DNA of 64,000 nt from Diprion similis (Eukaryota; Arthropoda; Insecta; Hymenoptera; Diprionidae): NCBI RefSeq assembly GCF_021155765.1, contig NC_060113.1:3387001-3451000 (forward strand). The letters run 5' to 3'. Below the pieces are notes generated by a model. It was not told the DNA's origin. It made no database searches and saw nothing but the letters and a program-made list of their open reading frames with translations. This document shows, piece by piece, positions 1-12,800 of the stretch. Every line of letters starts with the position of its first letter. Within the stretch, counting starts at the first letter, position 1. The translations under genes and the position numbers were made by a program.

Positions 1-61
1 AAATACCAACAAAGTTTATCAAGTAATTAACCATGTTTCTTACTGCAGATAATTAACTCAC

Positions 62-697
62 TCCGATGACCAGCATACTTGAATCCGGTCGCCATTGGAC
101 TAATACATTTTCCCCGTGTTTTTTTATGGAATCTTGTGGACGCCTGACAAACACAATTGGCACACATGGCTGAAATGTTACAAACAAGGATTGCAATTTG
201 CACATTTTTGTGATGGAACACAAAATGTTGTCTGGCAACATTTTATCATACTGATATAACAATAATTGAGGACAGCAATAATTGAGTACAACAATCGATG
301 AATTTCTTGCGGACCAAGTTGAAAGAGCATTGATGAATTGAGCAAATGTTTCAAGTATTGTCAAAGATAATTACCAACTATGACAATTGGCAACACCGTT
401 CAAGAATAAATTTCACAAATTAGAGTCAAGAAAATAGGGGTTGATAACAGAAGGTTATAACGCCTGAAAATACAATAACACGACAATATACAACTGTTAC
501 AGCTAAGAGTTCGGATAAATTTTCAACAGGTATATTTTGGTTCTAAATATGAAATTACATACTTTACAATACCAGATGGCAACCACGTCATCCGTTAAAA
601 TTGCGAATAATATTTTATCCCTGTTGCAAACGACGGCGCGTATTTTCTCGGTTTCGGGTGTGTTCAATACCCTGGGCCATCCTATCGGAAAAAACAT
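62..697 (-). CDS. RIC1: RIC1 homologue, 5' part only (Rab6 GEF subunit)
   Basis: First two coding exons of RIC1, which with RGP1 activates Rab6 at the Golgi. Exon 1 is 563-697 (45 codons) and exon 2 is 62-169 (36 codons), both phase 0. Exon 1 ends at AAA|gtatgt, exon 2 follows a ttcag acceptor and ends GGA|gtgagt. The joined product starts MFFPIGWP, passes AIWYCKPCVPIVF and ends QWRPDSSMLVIG. That is the start of the RIC1 N-terminal beta-propeller: human RIC1 begins MYFLSGWPKRL and has IWYSRPSVLIV and EWRPDSTM at the same spacing. The frame is open upstream to 742, but I chose the ATG at 697 because it matches the family start. The rest of the gene, over 1,000 residues in known homologues, lies beyond the left edge. 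Family assignment is strong; the exact start is inferred. Confidence 0.85.
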
Positions 698-2486
698 GAT
701 TTTCCGACTGCCACCAACTTGCCTGCAGACCTCACATTTCACTCAACGTCGATCTAAACACTAGCATTTCATAGTGGAGTCGGATATGTAAACACCATTT
801 AACCTAAATATTAAGATTTCCTCGGTAGTACGCCGCTGTCCGAAGTTGGCTTCTAATCCCGATCCACGTAGCTTGTGAACTTAGCAACTTCTCCATCTCG
901 CTGTGAATGTCGATTGGTAGACGTTACTGGCGGAAACCGATTTGACGTGCTCCTGACTCAGTCTGACGCTGATACAACCTATTTCTCAACCAGTAATTTA
1001 TTCCTGGCACATTTAATCATACGTATGAATTGTGCGATTATTTTTCCATGCGTTTAACCACCGTTCTTGCAACGCGTTTATCCAATATACAATATTAGCA
1101 GCATTACGCGCAGGGAGAAAATCCCAAGCCAAAACGCCAACTACGCGCTATCTGTATGTCAGTTTGCCTATACTAGGGCGTTTTATACCACCATGAATTA
1201 TTGTTCCTTTTAGTATCCTACTTGCTCTACACGTTTTATTTTTCATTCGTAGCACGCAGGTCTATGAGATTTATATGCATTATGAATTTATTTTTTGAAA
1301 ATTACGTTAACATAAAGAACAATTTATTATCACCAGCTTTTCAGGTTCATGGTATATATAACTGATATACCTATACAACTCTACAATTAACGGAACGACG
1401 GCATTGTTAACTCGATTAGCTATGCGTCATCGTAATAGAGATTACCTCCAAATGTGGACTCGAATTGGGTGATCACATTTCTTCGGAGTACTCTTTGACA
1501 GTTACTTACTGCAAGTAGACGTTGTAACTTGAGTACTAAGTTCAGTACTAAGAATTTCCAGCCGATTTAAAAAATAGCTAACCACTGCAATTGGTGAATC
1601 ATAAGAATGCAAGGAAGATATTATACGCAAAATGAAATAAGCGGACCACACCTATACATTACGTAGCTGCTCTTTTTACTAATCGGATTACTGCATGTAA
1701 GATATACGTAATATTTTCCCTGCATTCTAAGCTGCACGATTGTAATCTGATTAGCAAGAGTATTAGCTCTGGAAGTATATTGGATCGCTCTGAATTTGAA
1801 AGCACCAGCTATTATATTTCTTTGAAATACTAGTTAGACGCAGACAGTCGTGACCTACCCGAAATAGGTACTGAAGTCACGGAGGCGGGCGATATGATAT
1901 ATATTGTAAATTATGCGTGACTCACCAGTGAAATAAATGCCGTATTATAATAGCGGAATATTATTCAAACATCATTTTATTACCCATTTCCTTTTTCACG
2001 AAAGAAAGTATACGGGTATACAAATACACATGCAATTCCCACACGAATAGATATAATACTATGTACATAAACAGATCATTACGAAATTCGCGGACCAAAT
2101 ACTGCATTATTCGGCGAGAATAACATAACGAAAACAGCGTATTACTCGTGATTTTACTTATAGTACGATTATACTTAATTAATATCTAACATACATATTA
2201 TATAACAAGAAAATAAATAAAAATCAGACAACAAAAAGAAGGAAATTTTGCTGGAATAATAAGAGCAAAATAAATTACACAACGCCGGTATCGAACGTAG
2301 GTACTTATAAGATAATACTAAACAGTAAATATGTGATGAAAATCTACCGATTTCTTACATTCTATTCTGGCACTCGGGGTGCCACGTGATAAATTCTCTT
2401 TCAATTATTGCGAACAACATTTTCAATATGTGCGACAACAATAGAAAAGAAAACGGAGTCTGTAACTGGAAGTAATGAAAAAAAGG
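698..2486. other. Spacer between RIC1 5' end and LARP6 3' end
   Basis: No ORF here looks coding. It should hold the RIC1 promoter and 5' UTR near 700-1150 and the LARP6 3' UTR near 2200-2486. The base composition rises in AT from about 1200 onwards. I see no tRNA, tandem repeat or transposon end. Confidence 0.5.
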
Positions 2487-4643
2487 TTAACATGGCCCGA
2501 TGGGGGCTGCCATTAGGGGGGTCATGGGATTCATCATCAGATTCATCCGCGGAGGTCTGCCAAAGCCTCTAGTGCCGTCGGGGCCTGAAGGCATTCTGGT
2601 AACATTGTCGGGAAGATGGTTCGCTCCGGCTACGCCACTATTGCTTCTGGATCTGCCGAAAGAGGCATCGGATCCGGAAGAGCAGGCCGACAGCCTTCGC
2701 GCGCCGTTGTCAAAGCCGGAATCCCGACTGCAGGCGGAGAGCCTTCGCAAGAATGGTCCACATTCGGCGGAACCTCTCCTGGAAGGGTTGAATCCGGTCC
2801 CACAATCGGATCCTGACCCGGAACAGCAGGAGAAACGTCGATTTTGAGGAAAGTAACCGGCTGTCGCAGGCGCGTAAATCGGATGGTGGAAGCCGGTTTC
2901 CGAACTGGAGGAACAGCTGGAGTATCTGCGTCCAAAACTACTGCTGTCCGATCCTGAACCTGAACAGGAAGAGAGACGACGCAGGATGTAGCCGGTGTCT
3001 GATCCGGACATCGAACAAGCGGATAATCTTCTTGACAACCAAGACTCTGGCGAAGGAGGACCTGTAAAGCGATGGGGGAAATTTTTATTCGTACTTTAAT
3101 ATCACGTGTTTCAATATAATATCACATCGCCAATTCATTCATGTTTGCACAATGACTTAAACATCATTATTTTGGTTAACAGTCTTGAGATCAACCTTTT
3201 AAAACTGTTATAATACCTATAACGTGCTTATTTAATTTATCAAGTTTATAGAAATAATACACAATCTAGTTACAGCTTCGGCTATTAAATATTAAAATTG
3301 TGAAAGTTTGTTCGGTGGTAGGTACAATAGTCTAATTATAATGAAAATTGAATAGAATTAGTCAAAACTAAAATGCAACCGCCTGCAAATAATTCATGAT
3401 CAAAATCTTGCCCTCTTTAAAGAATTACAACATTATAATATGTCACCACAGGAATCAGCGCATATTTGAACGTGTCTATAGGTCAAGTCTGCTTCCGAGA
3501 ATCGTAAACCACGAAATAATATTCATCTCTCAATATAAAAACGTTACCTTGGTACGGTTGCCCAGGATACACGGCCATGGGATAAATTGGATGCCCATGA
3601 ACCGGTCGTCTGTGTCTCGACCTGCCGTCTTCGGCCTCGGAGCCGCTCGCACAGCTCGAGGAATTGTAATTTTCTTCCCTGGAAATTCTCGTGACAGCAT
3701 TTTTCTTTCCAGGCTGTTGTTTCCGCTTCTTTTCCGCCGACTGCTGAAGTTCGTAAACTCTCATCTCCCCGAGGCTCATTTGCATAGCAGCTCTGGCCGA
3801 TGCAGAGTCCGTGAATTCGACCAACGCGCACTCCTCGCTCGTTGCCAATTCTTGCCTTTTGGAAATGGCCTGCCTGACTTCCGCGGGCGCCGGATGTCCC
3901 GGTCTGAGGACTCTGATCAACGCTATTTCTCCACAGGAACCAAATATCTCAGCTACGCTTTCCACCGACAGTTTGTCGACCGGTAATCTGGCCGCCAGTA
4001 TTGTCCTCGAGGGTGTCGTCTGGTCGAAGGCTGGCAGAGGGTCCAGCCTTCTAAGCTTCGTCCCGAGTTCATTGACCTCTAGTTTTTTGGATCTGGCCAA
4101 AGCCGCGCCGACGACTCTCCAGTCTCTGCTGAGGTGTTTCACCCGTTTAAAGCTGGAGATGAGTTTCAGGGAAACGAATCCCTCCTTGTTCCGTTTAACA
4201 TGCTTCAGCAGGAAAGCGTCCTTCACTATATTCTCATCCGAGAAGTAGAACTCGACCTGAGCGCATATTTTGTCAGCCAATTCGTCGCTCGGTGGTGAGA
4301 AATCTTCTTCGGTATCTTTTGAACCGGGTTTAGGCTTCGTGACTACCGGAACGTCCAATTCGCTGGGCACGACGTCTTCCAAACAATCTGCTCCTGAGTC
4401 CTGGTCACTGGTTTTTTGCTTCTTACAGCTCGTTGAAGTCTTCCGGTCGCAGTCGGAGCTTCCGCTGTCCGAAAAATCTGCCTCCTCTCCTTTCGATCCT
4501 CTCCGATCGAACGACAAGCTGACGTCGCTATCGATCGAGGAAATGCTGTCCTTGGTATCGGACTTCTTCATCGGTGGCGGAGAAAACGTCAAGCTGCCAA
4601 CTTGGTCGTTTTTTTCAATTTGCACTTCGATTACTTCTTCCAT
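2487..4643 (-). CDS. Larp6: La-related protein 6 (LARP6)
   Basis: RNA-binding protein of the La superfamily; vertebrate LARP6 binds collagen mRNA stem-loops. Two coding exons: 3548-4643 and 2487-3061, with a phase-1 intron, giving 556 residues. Residues 1-115 are acidic and Ser-rich. The La motif lies at about 118-205 (QVEFYFSDENIVKDAFLL and the RDWRVVGAALARS stretch), and an RRM-like domain follows at about 213-293 (RTILAARLP ... ECALVEFTDSASARAAM). The second exon carries Arg/Ser/Cys repeats and then, near the C-terminus, a SUZ-C type motif (RMPSGPDGTRGF). The exon 1 donor is CAAG|gtaacg and the exon 2 acceptor is tttacag. Domain order fits LARP6 and not La or LARP1/4/7. The ATG at 4643 is the first in the open frame. 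A non-coding upstream exon cannot be excluded. Confidence 0.93.
2667..3032 (-). repeat. RRxSxCS repeats in LARP6 C-terminal exon
   Basis: Within LARP6 exon 2 the unit RR(L/Y/F)S(A/S/C)CS followed by SGSD-like residues occurs six times, plus one degenerate RRGSAEC copy. Spacing is irregular, 14 to about 30 residues. RRxS is the consensus for basophilic kinases such as PKA, so these are candidate phosphorylation sites. That last point is inference from the motif. Confidence 0.8.
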
Positions 4644-5029
4644 TGTAATAAATATTTTTACACCTCGAAATACTCAAAGATGTTAACAAAAGTCTTCTGT
4701 TCGCCAATATAAGCTCGAATTACCTTTCGAATATGTATTTAAGCTTTCTGTGCGCCAGTTAGCACCGCGTCTGCACGACTTATCGTCTACAATAAAAACT
4801 CTAAAAGTATTTTCACTTGTCTTGAGAAATGGATTTTCAAAATTTCCAAAGATAGAATCATCAGTCTCAGCTAAGCTCTTGTCTATTAATATTCTTATTG
4901 CGATAAAAAAAAATATTAATTTTTCTCCGTTTTCAAATATTGGCTGTGAGAATATATTTAAAACTGGCAAGAAATTTCTTCTCCAAACAAATTTTAATAT
5001 TAATGGAAAGAAAAATGAATTAAAAAAAT

Positions 5030-5050
5030 AAAAAAAAAAAAAAAAAAAAA
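5030..5050. repeat. Poly-A tract (A21)
   Basis: Uninterrupted run of 21 A, preceded by a shorter A7 run, about 390 bp upstream of the LARP6 ATG. It could be a retroposed tail or simple slippage; I see no target duplication that would decide. Confidence 0.9.
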
Positions 5051-6770
5051 CCCCAACAACAATAAAACAACGTTTTCTCTTAGTTAACGGATAAGGTACA
5101 TGGCACTTTTATGCACAGCCCAGACAGACGTGAAATGTGCGGCACTAAGTTCCACTGAAACTGAACAACTCGTTTGATTTAATTGTTTGACAATTGGGCG
5201 GGAAGAGGATGCTTCCTACAGAGCTTTTTAAGAGCCGATCTTCGAGCTCTTTGGATGCTCTTTGAGGCACCAGGGCGGACCACACTGAGCTTATGCCTGT
5301 TCACAAACTAGTGGCCTTCTGCAAGGCTCGTTCCTTCCTTTAAATACTTTCGCTTGTGTCGGACATGCAGCGTTGCTCGCTTTATGCGCCTGCGCGTGAG
5401 CGACATTCGTCAGCTTGTGAGTGATCGGCCTGCCGGCGAACCTTTAAAGACCTCGATGAGGTCGTGACCTTCTCGTATGCCGGTCAAGTATGACCCCTTC
5501 CCGTCGTTGGCGATTTTTGCGGAAGCTATACACTCACACAGAGAGGAAATAAACGAAAGGACGTCCGGTTTATCCGGAGAGCGCGCTTCGGACCACCGAT
5601 CCGCGGCACAATGCCTTAACACTCGTCGGTCGCAGCCGCCGTTTATGGCTTAAGGCTTATCGCTTGAAAGGTACATACATAAACACCACAACCTCGTCTG
5701 CCGGTATTAAGAGTTATAACACATCCGGACGCTGAACGAATAATAAGATATGGGTCAAGTGCGGCCGGTACCAAGATCGGAGAAGGGGCTCTCTCGAGCA
5801 TTCTCTGATCACGATCCAATAAAGATATTCCCACCATTAGACAGCGGCTGGCGTACACTGGAGCGATTTTAGAGATTTTCTTATCCTTTCCTAAATACAT
5901 TTGATTTCCATGCGAGCTGACAATGAGTCTGTTTCAGTTCTCCAAAGGTTGTCCCACGACTGACCGTTGAGAATTGTTTGAATATTGATTTCAGATTGAG
6001 ATTATTTCACCGTCTTCATTCCACCTTTTGCGACAGTTTTGTGGAAAATTTAATCACGGATAAATTTATACGGGTAATCCATAAATTTCAGAATCTTAAC
6101 GTGATTAGCGTGAGAGAAATTTTCCTTCTGCGTACTTTATTATCTACGATTGATTACAACTGCAGTTTGGAAACGCCCGAGGCTCGCGACATCATAATCG
6201 CCTAATTCATTTGGAGCTTTAATGTGTGCCTCTCAGAACGAGGAACTTGCGTCTTTCTCGCACCACCCACACGCTGCAGACCTCGAATACCTCACATTTT
6301 ACTGCTGGAGGAAAACGACCCGCCGTGCTGACAAATTGGCTTAACTTTTACGTAAATGTATTTAAGCACGAGGTGCGTGCGTTGCCTCGTTTTTATCTAT
6401 GAGGGGCTTCGGTGTCAATTATGCAACGGGAACATGTCATCACAGTCTAGTTCGTAAATATTGGATATTACGTCATCCCATTTATAGGTACACTGACCTA
6501 CAATCTAAATACAAAGTAATAGTTTTAAGGTATCTACTTTTTCTCCAAAATCAAGAAGCACGCAGCTTATATTATTCAAAAATTGGTAACAACAAATCTT
6601 TCGTGTTATCTTATTTCTGCTGTTAAATATAATCTAAATACGAAGAGACACGTGTTTTGAAAAAGGGGCCAAAACCTCATCCCAGTCAAGGCGGCGATTA
6701 TCAAGAAGTAATGTACCATAAACTTTGCATGGAAATGTCTGTTAATTTATATGTAGTTGTATACGAGTCC

Positions 6771-6809
<39 letters not shown>
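6771..6809. repeat. (AT)n microsatellite
   Basis: Nearly pure AT dinucleotide tract of about 39 bp in intergenic DNA. Confidence 0.9.
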
Positions 6810-6812
<3 letters not shown>

Positions 6813-9800
6813 CTATACGACTTCCTGAGAAGAGATCTGACAATGAACGAGGTCAAAAAGATGTGTGTTTAGAAAATCTATAATAGTGTACATGTCTTTG
6901 GATGCTTTTCAATTATATGGTATTGTGTAGATCAATGCACAATTTGGTACAATGAAGTGATCTCGACGGTCTCTTCGGGAGAGGTTGACCTCTTAAGAAA
7001 CCGCGTTACTGGAATGGTGCGAACAATATTTAATGAGAAGAAATCACGAAGACGAAGATTACCATTTGCACGTAACCCCGCGGGGTCTATTGATCAAGCA
7101 TATTGTGTAACCGTAAAATTAGGAGGTCTAACCTTGGAGGATGCAATAGCTACAGAGGTAAATGTATCTTTCAGTGAAACACTGACACGTTCGATGATGG
7201 GCCACGACATACGTCGTAAAACGAAATCACTGTTCCCAGAAAGCTGTTTTACGCCTGCGTAGTTATCTGTGCATGTATAAATCACCTGTCGGTGCTCGTA
7301 TGCCCGTGTGATTCCGGTGTGTTAACAATTTCTATAAAGGCAAACAATTACTCGTGTCAGACTGTTTACTGTACCGATCGCGTACGTTCTTGATCCGATT
7401 CGGAAGGGAAGAGGCTCGTACACTTGGCATATAGCTCGCGATTAGTCACGAAAGGCACGTAGGCATGTACAACATGTGCAAATAATACGCGTTTACACCG
7501 TAATTATCAGACCCTAATTAGGCAGCTCGGGTTGCTTATGAAATTTATACCACATGCACCGTGCAAACACATAGATAAAAAATCATAATGTAAAAATCAT
7601 ACTATTACGAACAAACCGGTGTTGAAAGAAAACGTGTCAGTGATCTTAAGAAGCAAAGCATTATATGAGACGTACAGCTGATGTGCAAGTAATAGAAATA
7701 ATTAATTACAAGCTGTTGCGTAGCACCTTGGGGATTGATAATTGCAGCTTTCAATTTACAATCCAACGCTTTTTACTTAACGCAATAAGACAAGTATAGT
7801 ATAAAATAATCAACGTATACGTAATATGTTGATATATAAATTAATACTGTACCTCTACGGACAATTAAACATTACAGGTATAAACATCAAGGAATACGGT
7901 ATGCATGCAGCTATATATCATTCTAGAGCAGTATATATTCTCGAAGGGCACGTCGAATCAAATATATGCAAAATATTATTGTGGCCTAGGTAGTAATAGG
8001 TACGTAATCAATCTGTCACTGGTTGTAAATACCTAAGAATTAACTACAAAATCTAAAATAAGATTATTTCTTGTTCTATTTTGCATCCGAGACGTTACGT
8101 GAGGTCCGATTCCTTTCCTTTTTATTAACGAACAAACTTGAGATCAGACATTTTATTTTGTTTACCGGGATTTTAGACAGCTGATGAAGTCAGATCGAGA
8201 TAGTTCCAAGGAATGTCAACGCTACCTGACCTCGCACTTAACCATCACGCATCGTTGGTTACAACTTCTACAGCACAGGCGGAAAGTCACGGGTATACAT
8301 TCGTATGCATGCCGATACTTGAGTGTAACCAGCGTAACATTACAACAAGGGAGCGTTATTGTGGGATAACGAGGTATAGATATCATTAATAGATTGTACC
8401 TAAGGTGTAATAACTCCACAGGTGGGTAGACTTTCGCTAGTTCGCCATGCATCAGTTTCATAATAACGTGATCGTTGCACTGCAATTGAGCGGGTCAGTG
8501 ACGACGCTTAGCAGTCTTTATAAATGCAATAATTATTACAAAATCGCTTATGGAGACACAGTCACCGGCGAGATTTCTATCTGTTAATATTAAGCGAAGA
8601 AGTCAAGGCTCAATCTACTTATAAGCTAAATACAAGCAATTCCGATCGTTCTGCACTTTATTGTTCTCACTATCGTTGTTCCACATATCTAATGACATGG
8701 CTCCCGATATCGCGTCAAAAAACTTTTCCTTTGCCAGTACAAGTTGACTCTGCATCCAAAACAATGAACTGATTGATATAAGAAATAAAGATTGACAATA
8801 TTGTTTCAGCGAGGGACCTAACACCAAATTAAAATGTTTCCAATAATATAATTGAATCCTGAAACGGGATTGCAGAATGGTTTACTGTTTTGAATATTCT
8901 TAAATCGTTGTTTGCGATAACAAGTTTACATTGTCGGTATGCATTTACCCAATTTGTCGAAGTTATCTCTCCCACGGGTCTCCTTCATCGTTCAACAAAT
9001 ATCCTTCGAATGGGCCCAAAGCACCGCGTGTGTTATCAAAATCATAATCGGTGACGGGATTAGTTGAGAACGGTTCAATAAGCCAATGACACGGGGATAT
9101 AATATACAACCTTCGCAAATTCGACATAAGGTTGGCTAGCCGCAGACTCTCATTCTTATTACTTGTGTGTACTCACGCGCACACTATACGCGTGTAGGAA
9201 GAACTTCTCAAGTTCTGACGCCTACGGTTGCAGCGTTCACAAAATGACTTTCAAGGCTCTGCGTCTACCGTGTAGCTCCAAACCATTGCCGACAGCAAGA
9301 TGGACATTCACGCGAACAGAATAAAGCCGAAATTAATATTGAAACTAAATCACGTCACAGGTATAGGTAGAAGGGTCGCTATCTGATCTCCTACCCCGGG
9401 ATCAGTTATACGCACACGAAAAACCTACCTACGTCATCGCAAACGAACATGTCATTCGTCTACGCAAACACGTGCGTGTATGCGTGCTCATGCTTTGCTG
9501 TATTGTGTAAAATGTGATATTTACACGAGCGGGCGATGCGAGATACGATGTACTCGATTTCCATGTATTGTCAAACTCTTGGAAACAACTAATGTCAAAC
9601 GGAAAAATTCAATTACTATATGTATACACATATCAATGACGACACCTCGATACAATAAATTATTGCGCTTATTGCATTAGTTCAGAATCAACTCTATCCG
9701 TTGATACATTTTATGCGAGTCGCATAGTAATTTCTAGAAAATATTATGTGTTATAATTACAGCGCCGATGCAGCGAAATCCGGTTGGCGGTTAACGATTT

Positions 9801-12800
9801 TTAAACCCCATTTATAACGTTGAGGAGAAGGACATGCGTATAGAGATAGATGAAATATATGAAATATCTAGGTTTTACTAAGTAGTCCCAGCGTGCCACT
9901 CCCAGCAGTAGAAATTCCACCCTTGTTAAAGAAAAAAATAAATATATATACAATACTACGATTTATTCGACTGATTGGACACTGAGGATCAAAACGATTT
10001 CAAAAAGTCCAATTTTTTTTTGGTGTCCTACTGAATGGTGTCGAAGCGTGCCTTTCTTCGATTTATTGAGCGTGCAAAAAGCGCCTGGATTGATGCAATC
10101 GAACATTCACGACAAACTTGCGCGCAGTGAAAATAGATCGAAGACTTGTGTGTATACATACATACATACATACTAATTAATATCACATGTGACAGAGAAT
10201 TTTATAGTAGAAACGAAAATTAGTTAATTCGTAATTGGACATTTTTTAATCCTGCGCCAGTGAAAATTTTGATATATTATTCCCGGCCAACGCATAAGAC
10301 ATGTACGTTGTACTACCGGTGATCCCCGAGGCAATTTCCAGCTTGCGAGCCGCAAGAGACAGGAATGAATCTGGGTCATGGCTCAGGGTAACTCGCCAAA
10401 CGATCATTTCAATTTTATTTTCAACTTATCACTCGATTTTTACTTTTATTTTAGTCTTGTCGGTATGGTTTTTTTACTCATTTATTCACGTTTGCTTTTT
10501 ACTTCTTGCTTCTTGCTTTTTCAATATCCTCGTACCGTCTTGACCTTGTTCATTTTCACGCGACGGTCATTTTTTTTTTCAAAACTTTGTCTCCTTACCC
10601 GACGACCTTAACTTAAATTTCCTCTTCTCGTATCGCTATACCTCTTAATTTACGCTTTCCGTGAGATGGGAGAAAAGCGTACTCGTAAGCTAATAGTTTC
10701 GATATCAATTAGTTAGATACGGAGTTAGTGACCAAGATGTATTGAACTTTTTGATACGACAGATCATCAGGATGGAAAATCACTCTCTCGCAACAAAAAA
10801 AGAAGAATTTTTTTTTTTTTTTTTAAACCGTTTTTTATCTCCAGTTTCCAACCAATAACAGAAGCGAAATCCTAGGAAACTCGATCGTACTCAGCGTGCA
10901 TGCCGAGTGCAGTCAGTGAAAAAGGCTATTAGTGATGCAAATAAATTGGACCATTTAGGTCAGAAAATTATGTAGGTCAAAAATCACCCTCTAGTTTTAA
11001 GAAATCCGTTTCTCAATGGGTTTTACCGGGTTTCAAACATTGAGCGACACTGCTTTCGTTGACTCAGTCCTTAAGGCCCGAAGTAAGGCCCTGGGGTGAT
11101 CCGCCGCGATGACCATGACCATATTACAGGCCAGAGGCCCAATACCCGGTATAACAATACCAATACCAGTCAACGCACCTTTTACGACAAGCGCCGCGCG
11201 CACAACAACTAAAGTACATGTCTATCTCCTTAAAGTAGATAATGATTCGATTCTAGATCTTCAGGATAGATCCCCGAGTGTAATTTGTGATTCGTATGTG
11301 ACGTATACAGACAGCTGCCGTTCGGTAGAATCCGTGATCGAGGTTAACTTATAACATGGATATAATCTTTAAAATGTTCTAAGATCAAATGTCTAATTAT
11401 TACGGCATAACGTATGCAAATTTATCTACCAAAACATTGTACACACACACGCACACATACATACGAGCAGCTTAATAAATACACGCTATTTACGTATATG
11501 TGAATGTATATAAATATTAGCTTAACTTAAATTAGTATCATCCATGCATCCAGCCATTTGAGATTAATTATTAGGAAACGTATGAGATACACGGAAGGCG
11601 AAATTCAGCATCGATTTTGCATACGATTATTATGCCAGGAAGACGTAGCCATGCATGTAAAAACCCGATAAAAACCTCGAGCAGGATCGATGCCCCTCTG
11701 CAAACTGTTTCCCTGCCGAACGCGATAAAATTTATATTCGCATTGGTTGTTTTTAATATTTACCAACTGCCGCGCGATGCTGAGTCGATTCGGCACTTTC
11801 ATTTCGCGACCTTGGAGCATCTGATACTAAAGTTTATCTTCCGGTTAAGACTCAGTATTAATTTATGGATACGATAAGGAATGGAAGAGGAAGAAAAATA
11901 CTAAAAATCGCGGAAGGACTTGAGTTTCCCGCCGCGGTGTTTTCCCAATTATCAAATACCCACAATTGTTCCATCCCGCAAAGTAAAGAGCTTTTAGCTA
12001 CCTAGCGATGTTTCAAATTCTATTAGGTACGGCACAAATCTAAGGCGGAACCGCATAGCGCAAAACTTGAACATAATTACGCTTGGCTTATTGTTAGTAA
12101 AAGCTGCGAATTCAAACTCCGTACTTCGATCACGAAGGTACGCGGACAGCAATCTACACAAATCAAAAGTTGGAAGCCAATGGCTATTTGCGTGATTTAA
12201 TTTTCTGAACGGTTTTTAAAACTCTTCAAAAAATTAGTGCGATTTGGCGAAAAGAAGAAGGTGCAGTTTGAGGGTTACCCAGAGGAATGAGGGTCTCAGA
12301 AAAGAGATTCACAGAAAACTTAATGCAGGCTACAAATCTTCCATTTTGTAACTATATAGATTTAATACTGAAAAAAGATACGCCAAAGACCGAGCTTTAC
12401 TATTAAACACGAAAGTGTTCGATCGGTAATCCAAGTAGTACAACTAGTACAAGATCATCTGGAAATCGACTGTAACTGACATTAGGCCGGAAGATGACTC
12501 AATGACGGTTGAAATTCCACGAACATCTCATCAATATTCTCGACTACTTGTACGTATATATTTGCTGATTGAATTTTTGCACTTTTTAGACGTCACTAAG
12601 AGGTCGTTGGGTATTACGTCAGTCCCGGACGATTTTGTGCCACTTTGAAAGTTATTCTTTGGCTCTAAATGGCGTTTTGCCATGTATCTGCTTTGGTGGG
12701 TGCTAGGTTCCCGTGATTAAAAATATACGCGAGTACCATCACGGGTAAAATAGGTTTTGCCTAAAGAATGGTTCATGACGAATGCTATTCTCACCGGACT

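Noticed and set aside
5410-5900. Two minus-strand frames in the GC-richer patch upstream of LARP6
   Set aside because: GC-rich DNA lengthens chance frames. No domain, and they do not splice in phase to the LARP6 start.
6957-7262. 101-codon + strand frame with reasonable composition
   Set aside because: No recognisable domain and no supporting splice sites; treated as chance.
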